This document shows, one piece after another, positions 9,417-19,436 of a DNA stretch of 23,861 bases. The position numbers were made by a program, and so were the translations under genes. The notes under the pieces are model-generated. The model ran no database searches. It saw only the letters and a list, made by a program, of their open reading frames with translations, and was not told the origin of the DNA. How positions within the stretch are numbered: position 1 is the first letter of the stretch; each line of letters opens with the position of its first letter. Source of the DNA: Larix sibirica (taxonomy: Eukaryota; Streptophyta; Pinopsida; Pinales; Pinaceae); NCBI GenBank assembly GCA_004151065.3, contig NWUY0300004270.1:32106-55966 (forward strand), in the 5' to 3' direction.

Positions 9417-9960
9417 ATGTGCGCCTTACACCAAACCCCCAAAAAATTGGAAATCCGTCACATCCACAGTACGGTAGACAGGCCAGGTGTAGGCATCGTT
9501 GTCATAGCAACGACCGATGGAAAGGGCAGGTGTATAGTCACAAACCCAGAGCAAAGGCCCCAAACAAGTCCAACATCGCCCAGTACAAAGAAGAAGGGGA
9601 CCGGATGACCGACAGCCCAAAAAATCCGTCACCCACAAACAAACCCCTAAACTACTCAGTAACGAAACCCACGAACACCGCCAGCCAAGTGTAGCCAAAA
9701 ACGATCCTATGTTTACTCTGCCACCTTCCCCAGAAAACACTGCAGGAGAAAAAATCAACTTCCCACTTTTTTTATTAACGCTTGGTTGGTACTAGATTTA
9801 GTCCGAAGAGCTGACTGGACTCCAAGCCCCACAGTGTTTTCATGCTACAGGGAGCAGGTGCTGCAAAAAAAACTGTAAATACCCATCCGACCAGGTTTCG
9901 AAACCCACCGCCATTGTTTCAGAAGGGTAGACTTCCAAAGTAAAAGTAAGGCATTGCATT
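9417..9960 (-). promoter_or_regulatory. LINE 5' UTR / internal promoter region (right edge approximate)
   Basis: Much more GC-rich than the adjacent flank, which becomes AT-rich after about 9950. On the minus strand it contains AACAATGGCGGTGGG (about 9904-9918), similar in core (ATGGCGG) to YY1-type sites known near the start of mammalian L1. The ORF1 frame stays open upstream for about 110 codons (9758 to 9426) but is closed by TAA at 9426-9428 before the ORF1 ATG. That upstream peptide is Gly/Ser/Leu/Cys-rich and unrecognised, so I take it as leader. No TATA box is evident. Confidence 0.5.
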
Positions 9961-10693
9961 GAAAGTAGTGAATGTATCTATAACTTAATAAACAGATATG
10001 TTGTAATGTCTATCATATCTAGGTAATGTTTATATATTGATTTAAAAATATATATAAAAAGGTATTAATGTTTTAAAAAAAACATATTTATATCACAAAT
10101 AATACTAAAATTATATGTTAGTTAAATATAAATATAAACATATCTCTATATATTTATGAAAAAGAGATATTTGATATTATATTGAATATAAAAATTAGTA
10201 TATAAAGATAAAGAGAAATTTTTATTTAAAAATATTTTAACCATTTTTTATATAAGTTTAAATTAATTTTAAATAATAAAAAATTTACATATGAAACAAA
10301 TTTTATTCTTGTAAATGTTTAATAAATTTACACTAGTTTTTATATATTATATGGTCTCGTGAATAATAAACAATATAGATATGTGAAAGATAGTTTTGAA
10401 GATAATATTTACATCATATGTTTGAAATTTGAAAATGTCCTCTCCCTTAATGTGTGCAATCCTTATGAGTTGAGATATATTTGTTGGATTGCCTTGGAGA
10501 TATCTTAGCATATGGTATTTGATTTTAAGTCTTTCTCTCTTACACATATATATATAAAAAAAGCTAGAGCAAATGTTTATGAAACAATGCATGACTTGAT
10601 GTTAAATGCACTTTAAGTTTAGGGAAGAGAGATGGATTGGTGTTATCATTTAAATAAAGTATTAGACACAAAAATATATATCAATTTCTTTTT
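9961..10693. other. AT-rich non-coding DNA right of the LINE
   Basis: Very AT-rich, with many TATATA and ATTTAAA words. The one longer minus-strand frame (10592-10347) encodes a low-complexity Ile/Lys/His-rich peptide with no recognisable family. No RNA gene or element edge was seen. Confidence 0.55.
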
Positions 10694-10825
10694 TACATAT
10701 AGCATTGTATAATTGCACAAAAATGTAAACATAAACAGTAGTTGATATCTTCTTCATTTCACATAGAGCATTATATAATTACACAAGAATATAAACACAA
10801 ACATTAGTTGGTATCTTCCTTATAA
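10694..10825. repeat. Direct tandem duplication, 2 x 66 bp, diverged
   Basis: GCATTGTATAATTGCACAA at 10702 recurs as GCATTATATAATTACACAA at 10768, a period of 66. The copies continue in parallel through ATAAACA and TAGTTGATATCTTC/TAGTTGGTATCTTC. Scattered substitutions suggest an older event. Confidence 0.8.
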
Positions 10826-11894
10826 GTAAGTCAACTATGTAGAATAACATACATGCATGACCAATCATGATTTTCTAATGTTGGAAGATGAAAATCAAAT
10901 TATATTATGTATCCTAAAAGTCTTCTTGATGGTGCTTGAGCTTATTAAACATCATAGCATTCATTAGGGTGGAGATCTCTATAATGGGATTCAAATTCTT
11001 ATAAAACAATGGGAAATTTTCTATTTTTAAAGCTTTAGCATTCATTTTGCTAAAGATTTCATATTCATGTATAACTAACTAATATATTCTTTGTGTTTTT
11101 TTCAACAATAACTAACTTTAAATTTTATTTTATTATGGTTTTTTTCAATAGTAAAGAAACATTGTTAGAAAGTATTGATAGGTAAAATATATAAGTAGAG
11201 ACTCTTAGTGTAGAGTTTGTTGAGATCATGCATTTTAAGTGAAGGAATAGCTCATAGAATTAATCAATAGAAAATTAAGTATAAGTATGTACTACATGAT
11301 TTTCAAGTATTTGAGTTCAAAATTTGTATTGAAATTAGATACTCTAGTATCATTATTTTAGTTCCAATAAAACTTGTGTGGATTATAGTATCCATTTTAG
11401 AGATGAAAATATCATCAAATTATCACTATTATGTTAAACAATGTAAAAAATAAATCAAATAAACATTGATTTTAGTGTTGATTATAGATACTCAATTAAT
11501 GTCAATTTTTAGTTAATTTTAACATTGAAATAAGGAAAAAAAACAGATCCATAATTGTATCTTTGGTTGCATCCAACTTACTAAGCAACATGTACATTTT
11601 GTTGACATCTAATGTTAGTTATTAAGAAATAGTCTAAATTCCAATCATATTAAAGTTCAAATAAATAATCATTTATCACCTCTCAATTGCAAATATATTA
11701 AGTCTATATAATCTTTTTTTTCATTAATCAAGTTTCATTATGGTGGCAAGAGTTTCCAAAAAAATAAATGGGATATAAAATCATCACCTCCTATATATTT
11801 TAATTTAGATTAATTATTTTATTCTACCAAATTTTAATATTTGTTTTTTTACTTAATTAATTAATATAATAGTGACAAATGAAAAATGCCTGAA
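10826..11894. other. AT-rich non-coding DNA, nothing recognised
   Basis: About 1 kb without a coding frame of note on either strand. I saw no LTR edge, terminal inverted repeat, pol III box pair or tandem repeat of useful length. Confidence 0.5.
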
Positions 11895-12100
11895 GATTAG
11901 TTTACTCGATTGAACCATCCTCCCAAGGCATTTTGTTAATAGGGAGGTTATAGGTTATAGATTCAAATCTAGTTGAGCCCCTCGAGATTACTAGCCACTA
12001 TTGTAGTTGACATTTGAACCATCCTCTAGCTAGATATTTAGAGGAAGAGAGGACATCCTATGAATTTTTCATTGAAAAAATATTAATAAAAAAATTTGTT
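11895..12100 (+). mobile_element. Candidate tRNA-derived SINE
   Basis: A pol III internal promoter can be read on the plus strand. A box A-like TTGTTAATAGG lies at 11933-11943 (one mismatch to TRGYNNANNGG). A box B-like GATTCAAATCT lies at 11960-11970 (two mismatches to GGTTCAAATCC). The body (TTGAGCCCCTCGAG and following) is less AT-rich than its flanks and is followed by an A-rich tail from about 12074. This is the layout of plant tRNA-derived SINEs. The edges are estimates and no target-site duplication was confirmed; a decayed tRNA-like sequence or chance match is possible. Confidence 0.35.
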
Positions 12101-12639
12101 AATCACACAAATATCAAAATAAAAATAATAGATATAAACAAATATCAAAACCAACAATAAACATTGTTGAAATTGATAATTAGAAATATATATTTATAAT
12201 ATTTAAATATATGTTTATAAAATAACACACCAATTGTAACATTCTAATTTTTTATTTCATGATTCTAGTCTGCATTGATAGACCGTCTAGACATTAAAAA
12301 CCTTCTTCTAATGTATCTTCTCCTTATGTATTTCCATCTAATCATAATTTGTGTTCTTATTTTGGAAAACACACTAAAGGTATTGGTTCTAAGTTACTTC
12401 ATCAGATAGGAAAATTGTGGACTTGGTAAACACACATAAGGTATTATTACTCGAATTGAGTTATAATTGAATATTTTAAGAGCACATCACAAGATGTTTG
12501 TACACCCATTGTTGAATCTACTATTGATTTGCAAAAACTAAAACCCCCACCACCTTCTCCTTTATTATGGATTTGAAACAACCATATCCTACATTTTATA
12601 ATCAATTTAGAACCACATAGTTCACTATCCACAATTTAA
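12101..12639. other. AT-rich non-coding DNA
   Basis: No gene was recognised. A minus-strand frame (12632-12447, 61 codons) matches no family I know. Confidence 0.5.
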
Positions 12640-13147
12640 CACTACAAAGAAAACACCTTCTAGCAGATATGTTTGTGTATGTTTTAGTGTTACAAGATTG
12701 AGAAAAATTATAGAAAAAAACTCCACTGTAGGTAGCAGATGTTTTAGTATATATTTTTAATATATTTTCAATATTATAACCAAAAAAATTGGGCAGCTAG
12801 AGGTTTTTTAATCTATCAACTTCAATCATTTAATTGCATCAATGTGTTACTAACTAATTAATATGCATCGATGCTGATACACACTAGTGAATCAAAATAC
12901 CAAGACTAAGCACTGGTGTGTACGACATTTTTAGACACCTCAATGAGTATTTTTGATATTAAAAACACCAGGGAGCTGATATAAAAACATGCACAGGTGC
13001 GCCAAAGTTAATATACGTAATATTGGTGCTTTATAATATCTTACGCATCGGTGCTTTATAATATATATTGCACAGTTGTGCATATTTCATAAAGAAAAGC
13101 ATCATTACGTATGTATATCAACTTATGTGCCATAAGTTCTTGTAATG
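12640..13147. mobile_element. Candidate non-autonomous CACTA-like DNA transposon
   Basis: The left edge CACTACAAAGAAAACACC (12640-12657) matches the usual plant CACTA terminus CACTACAAGAAA, preceded by TAA. At the right, TTCTTGTAATG (13137-13147) is close to the expected inverted end TTCTTGTAGTG. Between them are repeated short words of the kind seen in subterminal regions: AGCACTGGTGTG, ACACCAGG, CACAGGTGCGCC, ATTGGTGC and CATCGGTGC. No transposase frame is present, so it would be a deleted or MITE-like derivative. The right-hand 3-bp flank (ATA) does not match TAA, and similar words continue to about 13310, so the right end is uncertain. Confidence 0.4.
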
Positions 13148-13230
13148 ATAGTAATGATAGTAATAATAGTACAACAACAATAACAATATCACTAAAGGAA
13201 CTGGTGGGTTTGTTGTCATCAAGAACATTG
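13148..13230. repeat. Short simple-repeat tract
   Basis: Immediately after the candidate CACTA right end comes a TAATGATAG-type triplet-rich run (about 13141-13170), followed by ACAACAACAATAACAA. This is imperfect microsatellite DNA. Confidence 0.6.
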
Positions 13231-13340
13231 GTGCTTTTAATAGAGTTTTATCACACCAATGCATAAATCTGTATAAACTGCACTAGTGCTTTTAATATAG
13301 TTTTACTGCACGAGTGTATAAATTTGTATAAACTACACTA
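13231..13340. repeat. Direct tandem duplication, about 2 x 55 bp
   Basis: GTGCTTTTAAT starts at 13231 and 13286, a period of 55. Both copies continue through AGTTTTA, a CACC/GCAC-type word and ATAAAT(C/T)TGTATAAACT. A partial third copy (ATACATAAATATGTATA) follows at about 13342. The CAC-N-AGTGC words echo those inside 12640-13147, so this may be part of the same transposon or its subterminal array. Confidence 0.7.
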
Positions 13341-13661
13341 ATACATAAATATGTATAGACCACTTCGTACAAATTAATACAAAATATAAATATATGTTGC
13401 ACTAATGAATTTTTCCATGTTGCAGTATGCAAATATAATTTTTTATTTTTTTTTAAAATGTTAATTAAACATTAGAAATTAAATTCTTTTATAACAATAT
13501 CAATTTTTGTATTTAATAATTATCTTTGGTTATAATCATTACATTAATTTGTATTATATCCTTTAAATAAATATACTAACTAATTACAAAATATTAATAA
13601 ATAATTGTTACAATTATATCATCATCGAATATAAATAATATTCTTTTTTAAATAAAAATAA

Positions 13662-13900
13662 TAATGCATCTCAAACTTCTATTCAAGGAACAATAAAATT
13701 GCATTCTTTTATATATATATATATATATTGTAAATTAAAAAGATAATGCATCTCGATCTTCTATTTAAGAAACAACAAAAATTGCATTCTTATATATACT
13801 TTTTATCATGAATTTTGACAAAGGATTAGAGTTTCACCCAAAAATGCATTCTTATAAATACTTTTTTATCATGGATTTTGACAAAGGGATTAGAGTTTCA
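13662..13900. repeat. Two overlapping tandem duplications and an (AT)n tract
   Basis: ATAATGCATCTC occurs at about 13662 and 13743 (spacing about 81), with related downstream sequence TTCTATT(C/T)AAG and AAATTGCATTCTT. Next, TGCATTCTTATA at 13783 recurs at 13845 (period 62), both copies carrying TTTTATCATG(A/G)ATTTTGACAAA and TTAGAGTTTCA. An (AT)n microsatellite lies at 13710-13728 inside the first pair. Non-coding. Confidence 0.8.
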
Positions 13901-14482
13901 TTCCTGGAAATGAAGGGTTTTGATAATGGTTGACCTATATTTTTTAATGATATCCACACTTTAGATAAAAATAATAATATTATTAAAGGGTTTCCTTTTC
14001 ACTATTAATTGGCGATAAGTAGCATTAGTTATTCAAGAAAGGTAAGGTTATTTAAATACACAACAAAGTCTAGGGTTGATTTAAACTCTTTGGTTCAATT
14101 GTACATTGCTATGTTAGATTCAAATGAATGGAAGCTATAATTGCTGCACCTTTAAGCAAGACAAAGGTAGAGTGATTCTAATCAAGTTCATTCATAATAA
14201 ATCTCTAATTAATAAAGTAATTCAAGGAAATTTAGGTCAGTATTTTAATTATTAATCTTACTTATGAAGTAATAAAATAATTAATTGAAATTTAAGACAA
14301 ATCAAAGAAATGAATAAACACAATTAAAATGAAAAAATAATTAGTTAACACTATGCTATTTAATTGAAAAAATATTATTATTATTTTTAGTCTTCATTTA
14401 TCAGTACCTGGTCAATTACTATAAGTAGTGGTTTCACTGATATTTTAATTTTTTCAAAAGTTCTTAATGGTAGAATCCTGGG
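13901..14482. other. AT-rich non-coding DNA, possibly internal to a minus-strand LTR element
   Basis: No coding frame is preserved. Because a minus-strand primer-binding site abuts its right end (14483-14506), this stretch could be the decayed 5' leader of that element. That follows only from position, as no gag motif is visible. Confidence 0.35.
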
Positions 14483-14506
14483 GCTCTAATATTGATTCTA
14501 ATATCA
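14483..14506 (-). promoter_or_regulatory. Decayed, doubled primer-binding site for tRNA-iMet
   Basis: The plant initiator-tRNA-Met primer site is TGGTATCAGAGC, or GCTCTGATACCA in the other sense. On the plus strand 14495-14506 reads ATTCTAATATCA (8 of 12; all four differences are G-to-A or C-to-T). The adjacent 14483-14494 reads GCTCTAATATTG (8 of 12; three of four differences are of that kind). Three bases (GTT) separate the outer copy from TGTAAC at 14510, as expected for the end of a minus-strand 5' LTR. Confidence 0.5.
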
Positions 14507-14509
14507 GTT

Positions 14510-15400
14510 TGTAACATCTCATATGGTTGTTACCTATACAATATTTTTTTCTCTTCTTTTAAGGTTATATTACAACAAGGTATAGATCTAAAACAAACAA
14601 AGTATTAAACCCAACAAGTATATAAGATAAGGAGTGCATGTCAAGATCCCATAGTGATCCCATAGTGATCCCATAATGCATATAACAACTTCACAAATTA
14701 ATCAATATAATTAGTAGTAAACAAATCCAATATGATAACGAGTACATGTAATCCTTAGCTTACTGAAGTCCAAGTGCTTATCCAAATAGTGCTCCAGAAT
14801 CCCACGATCCTATCACCAATCAAGGGAGTGAAATCATGCCCAAGGGTTGATTTTCCACCCAACCAATTTGAATGCAGTGTGACAAACTTTGCAAGTGTTT
14901 CCCTCGAAGAAATTTTAGGGCACGTAGAAACTCTCTGCAAGTAATTCACAGCTTCCCAATGGAATATCACAAATTAGACTTCTAGTTAGTCAACCTCAAT
15001 GTGGTGAAGAGGATCTTGGTCTGCAACACTCCCCAAACCCCTCAAGGTATGGTTTATTGTAGGGGTATTACTACCACCCTTTCCCTTGTGATCACAACCA
15101 CACTCAACAATGGCACACCTATGGAAGGATATTACTACCACCCTCAACCCCAATGCACATATTCACACTCGATCATGGAACCCCAAGGGCCCAAAATAAT
15201 AATACAATTAGCTAGCCACAAATAAAGCCTTAGCACCCCATCAATGGGCAATACACTCCCATACTCTTCCTTTTTAATCCTTCCCAAGTGTAACATCATT
15301 CCAATATTTGGCTCTCGACCTTCCCCCTTCTCATGCAATGGAAAAATTGGGCTCCATAATGAAATTACAAGTCTCAAGAATAATGTAAAAGTAAGTTACA
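14510..15400 (-). repeat. Candidate LTR of a minus-strand LTR retrotransposon
   Basis: The plus-strand start TGTAACATCTC at 14510 lies next to the decayed primer site. In minus-strand reading the LTR therefore ends in GATGTTACA, the ending also seen at 22920. A possible other edge is GTTACA at 15395-15400, giving an LTR of about 891 bp, but this edge is a guess. The interior is non-coding and includes an 11-bp unit (GATCCCATAGT) repeated about three times at 14645-14677. Several open frames near 14755-15429 cross this interior and look incidental. Confidence 0.4.
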
Positions 15401-15523
15401 ACTCTTTTCCTTTTTCCCTTTTACCCTAGTTAACTTTAGAGTTCATTTTCTCAAGTTGTCTCCTTCCCCAATAAACTCTAGGATATGGTGGTCATCCTCA
15501 TAGAGTCACAAGGCCTTTGTAAC

Positions 15524-16555
15524 ATCCCCAAATTTCATAAAAAAATTTAAAAAAATTATATAGCAGAAACACAATGATTTATTATGTGGAAAGTATAAAT
15601 TTTGGAATGTTAATTCTCCTCGTTTAACTAAATACTATACTGAGGACACTTAATTATAATCTCTTTGACTAATTACAAATGCTTGACCTATGAGAAAGGA
15701 CCTCTCTATAACTGTCATTAATAAAAGGGTATAATGCATATGACGACTTTTGATATCTATTATCCTTCGTGTCGTATAATGAACTTTTATTTATATTGTT
15801 AATTTGGAACGTGTTTATCTTAGTTGACGGAGGGGTTCCTTGGATTACCCCGAAGCTTACTTAGCTTTATGCTAAAGCACACTATCCATGTGTCTAGCTT
15901 ACAGGTGACGATAAACATCTTTACAATGGGTATTAATAAATTTGAACGAGATTATTATGCTGCTAGACTACCACTTTACTTCACATTGGTTTGATTAGTC
16001 ATACTAACTTAGTCTATTCTTGGCTAAGAGGTTGGAATCTTCATACCAGACTTAAATGTGATAAACTATTGTTTCTATGATTTTAAATTAATTAACCATG
16101 AAATTGTTGATCTAGTCCTAACCAAGGCCTTCATGGTTCCTCAACATCACCATAATGATAATTTAAAATGTGAACCCAAACTATATGAAAGTGGGTTTTC
16201 GAGAACCAATGGCGTTAAGGTAAAGAGCTCTCCAAAACTACGATGCATGAACTATAGAGGTATGGGTTTTGTATTGAAAAGGTGGTGGATTACAGTTTAT
16301 TCATTAATGAACCCACATGATTTACTTGTGAGGAGCACCATGTAAGGCTAAACCCTATCCCTGTGTTTGCGGGTTTGGTCTTTGGCATAGTTGATGTTTT
16401 AGTCGTTTGGATGTTGAGTGCAGAGCCCTCTCGGCAGCCATTGTTAAAGTTCCATCTGAACTTGTCACATACCCAAATTCTGAACATTTTNAATAGAACC
16501 AAAAAATGCACCAATATATGATGTCACCAACAAACTGGATATATTCCTGCAAAAA
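15524..16555 (+). repeat. LTR-like edge and unassigned leader upstream of the gypsy remnant
   Basis: TGTAACATCCCC at 15524 has the sequence style of plant Ty3/gypsy LTR starts and resembles edges at 14510, 18434, 19437 and 22440. It could be the 5' LTR start of the plus-strand gypsy remnant that follows. However, I see no primer-binding site between it and 16556, so the LTR end is unknown. A 95-codon plus frame (16058-16345) is unrecognised. One undetermined base (n) lies at 16491. Confidence 0.4.
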
Positions 16556-18433
16556 ATGGAATCTTTAGTGGAGGAAGAGTATCATATGGATGTATTGGAC
16601 ATAGTGCTTAGAGAAACCCCCACAATAGGGTGGGAAACACACAAGGAGGATTTTCCTAATTGGGATACAATCCAACTAAATTTGATGATTAGGTTGAATC
16701 CATCTCTGTATGCTAACATGGTGGAAGAATTCTACATGGGGGAGACCAATCTCTACCAGTATATTGACCTGCGTTAGCACTAGTGGGAGTTAGGAGGATT
16801 ACACCCCTAGTTTTGGGTTCATTAATTTTTTCATGAGCTCGGTCTTATCCTGAAATATTAGTAACTACATGAAGAAACAAGAAGACAAATTGACTGTTGG
16901 AAGAATCTACGTGCCAAGTTCTATCAATATTTATAATTCTCTGTAACAAGTGACATCGTAATAGAAGAACTAAGAATAGTCAAAGGTGCGCTAATCACCG
17001 ATAAGTTGCGAAAGGTAGGCCATTCATATGTCTGTCCTACACATGAAGAACTGAAGAGCCTTCACTTTTCCATCCCTGAAATGAGATGACCTCTTTGTTG
17101 CGCTTAGGTTGATTAAGACAATCTAGAACCGGATGAATTGGAACAATTGAGACATCTAACCTTCTAGTAGTTGGAATCCACTTGGGCAGTCAAACAGACC
17201 CAACTCGAAGTCATCAGAGAAATTTATACACAGCCTTTGTATTTAAAGTAAATAAACATTGGCACTAAAGACAAACCAAAGATGGTGTCTATTAAGGACT
17301 ACTAGGACGACCAAATAGTATTAGAGGTCACATCACTCTTGAAGGAATATGAATATTTGTTTTCGCAAAGCTTCACAAAGCTAAAAGGAAGTCAGGGAGA
17401 CCTAGGGGAGATGAATATTGCACTAAATCTAGATGCAAATCCTATAAATATTTGACCATATCATTTGAATCCTTGGATAATCAAAAAGTGAAGAAGGATA
17501 TTGATCACATGTTGAGCGCATGCCTGATTTTTCCAGTTGATGAGTTTGAATGGATAATATCCATTGTAATATAGAGAAATAAGTACACTAAGTACATCTA
17601 ATTTTGTGTTGACTACCGCATCCTGAATGGTTCTTGTGTCCATGACCCATTCACAACATCGTTTAGTGACAAAATATTGGATCAAGTTGGAGGGAATGAA
17701 GCATACTCTTTTACTGATGGATTCTTGGGATACCATCAGGTTAGGATCAGTGAAGAATACTACATTCACTACTGAATAGGGATCAATTGCATACAATGTC
17801 ATGCCATTTGGACTTAAGAATGCACTAACTATGTTCTCAAGAATAGTGATCACAGCTTTCTGTGAGTTCCTCCATAAGTTATTAGAAGTCTACCTATACG
17901 ACTAGACAATATATAGTCTAGTTAAAGACCATGTCGTTGTTCTTTGACTGATGTTGGATCATTGTAGGCAAATGGGATTTTATTGAACTTATGGAAGTGC
18001 ATATTCTGTGTACCTTTTGGAAACTTGCAAGGACATATCGTGTGTAAGGATGGAGTACTGGTAGATCCTGCAAAAATTGCAGCCATTGTGAATTTATAGG
18101 CCCCTACAATATTAAAACAATTGCGATCCACCTTGGGTCATTCCAGGTACTATAGAAGATTAATCTGCAACTATGCATCCATCACTGCACCATTGGAGAA
18201 ACTATTGAAAAAATATGAGACTTTTGGATGAAATGAAGCTTGTGAAAAATCCTTTGCCACACTCAAAGAAAGGATGGTAAATTCCCTGATCCTAGAATTT
18301 CCTAATTGGAAAAAAGAGTTCTATGTTCATGTTGACGCATTATTAATTTCTCTTTGCACTATATTATCCCATCCAGGAGAAGGCGAGATGGACCAACTAG
18401 TTTATTTTGTTAGTAGAAAGCTATCAAAAGCAG
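16556..18433 (+). pseudogene. Ty3/gypsy gag-pol remnant: reverse transcriptase and start of RNase H, heavily decayed
   Basis: A gypsy polyprotein can be followed only by hopping frames. 16556-16777 is open for 73 codons (MESLVEEEYHMDVLDIVL, then LNLMIRLNPSLYANMVEEFY) and looks like the gag/early-pol part. From about 17290 come SLLKEYEYLFSQSFTKLKG, LGEMNIALNLDANP and PYHLNP. RT follows: LIFPVDEFEWIISIVI, FCVDYRILNGSCVHDPF, EAYSFTDGFLGYHQVRI, YNVMPFGLKNALTMFSRIV, and a broken YLYD where Y-x-DD is expected. Next are CIFCVPFGNLQGHIVCKDG, a connection region, and an RNase H start (FYVHVDALLIS, FVSRKLSKAV). Premature stops include three at conserved Trp positions, with a frameshift near 17475-17485. 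It is cut at 18434 by an LTR-like edge; no integrase follows. Confidence 0.9.
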
Positions 18434-19436
18434 TGTAACACCCCATTTTTGACCCAAGTATGTAAAAAATGTAAATATTGATGAAATGGATACAAGTCGG
18501 ATATGAATGGTCCATTATTACCAAACTATGTAAATTTGTACATTTTCACTCTTTAATATAAAATCCATGACTACTACAGACTAAAGGACGGAAGAGATGG
18601 GGTACTATCCGTCTACAATAGAGAGAATGAGAGGGGGTTATAAGAGAGATGACCCTAGTGACTTATCATTTAAGTCACTACCATTATTTACTCTTTTATC
18701 CTATGTTTTATTAATCCCTCTTACTTAAAATTTCATTAACCTTAGTCATGGGTTAATTATCCTAAGCCTAGGATTATAGGGGGAAAATGTGACCATCCAC
18801 ATGCATGCCACTTGGCTAGTTCTCAACATGCATATAATATTGAGAATTAGTCCATTCTAAATTCATCCCTTCATGAATGAGACAATCATTTGTTGTTAGA
18901 CCTTAACTACCTGATTTCGTACCACCATCACTTTAATGTACACTAGGAACCATACTGAGAACAATTGAATTCCCTAGAGTCCTTGCATGAAGAGTTCTTG
19001 GTCGGTCTGTGTTGGAGCCGTGTAAGGGAATTGTGGTAACAAAATAGAGGGATTGTTAGCTTAGAGAAGGGATCTCTAGGTACTATTAACTAAGAGAAGG
19101 GATCCTCATTCCTTAGGTTATGTAGATTGAGGGGAAAGAAGTGCTACAGGATTGGGATAGTTGTAGATGGAGAACTTGGTACCATCTTATGGATTAATAT
19201 TCCCAAATTAAGGGTGGTATGTCAAAAAAATATATGGATTGATAGATCCTATGGATGGGTGGAACGTCCTTGGTCTGTAGATAGTTAGTTACATTTTTCA
19301 TATAAGTATTCTCTTGTGTATAAAATGAGTTGCATTTATATATGAATGTGCTTAATGTAATTGTTGTTGTATGTTGATTTAACTGCATGGAATTACTATC
19401 ATTTGTGGGGTTGCATTCATAAAGAATATGCTTACA
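18434..19436. repeat. LTR-like sequence inserted in gypsy RNase H
   Basis: Directly after the gypsy residues SRKLSKA the sequence switches to TGTAACACCCCATTTTTGAC, an LTR-start signature. The RNase H reading frame does not resume anywhere in the window. This is best read as the edge of a second LTR element nested in the first. Because such LTRs have TGTAAC/GTTACA inverted ends, the strand is undetermined. The bases just before the edge (AGCAG, 18429-18433) would be the target site, but no second copy next to a GTTACA end was found. The right limit is set only by the next edge at 19437. Confidence 0.5.

Larger units (their letters stand above)
3390..9960 (-). mobile_element. L1-type plant LINE with RNase H, near full length, inactive
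   Basis: Reading the minus strand, the order is 5' UTR, ORF1 (9416 to 7701), ORF2 (7701 to 3561) and a short 3' UTR, about 6.5 kb in all. ORF2 carries an APE-type endonuclease, reverse transcriptase, zf-RVT and C-terminal RNase H, the architecture of plant L1 elements with an acquired RNase H. Edges are approximate: on the right, GC content falls sharply near 9950; on the left, an AATAAA signal on the minus strand sits at 3403-3408. I found no convincing target-site duplication or poly(A) tail. Two premature stops in ORF1, and six plus a frameshift in ORF2, show this copy is dead. Confidence 0.93.

Noticed and set aside
9426-9758. 110-codon minus-strand frame upstream of LINE ORF1 as a separate gene
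   Set aside because: It lies in the LINE leader, has low-complexity Gly/Ser/Leu/Cys composition and matches no family I recognise. I treat it as 5' UTR.
3360-10000. A target-site duplication flanking the LINE
   Set aside because: I compared the flanks near 3360-3420 and 9930-10000 and found only short AT-rich matches, none convincing.
17461-17853. 130-codon minus-strand frame
   Set aside because: It is antisense to the gypsy reverse transcriptase, whose motifs are clear on the plus strand. It is a shadow frame.
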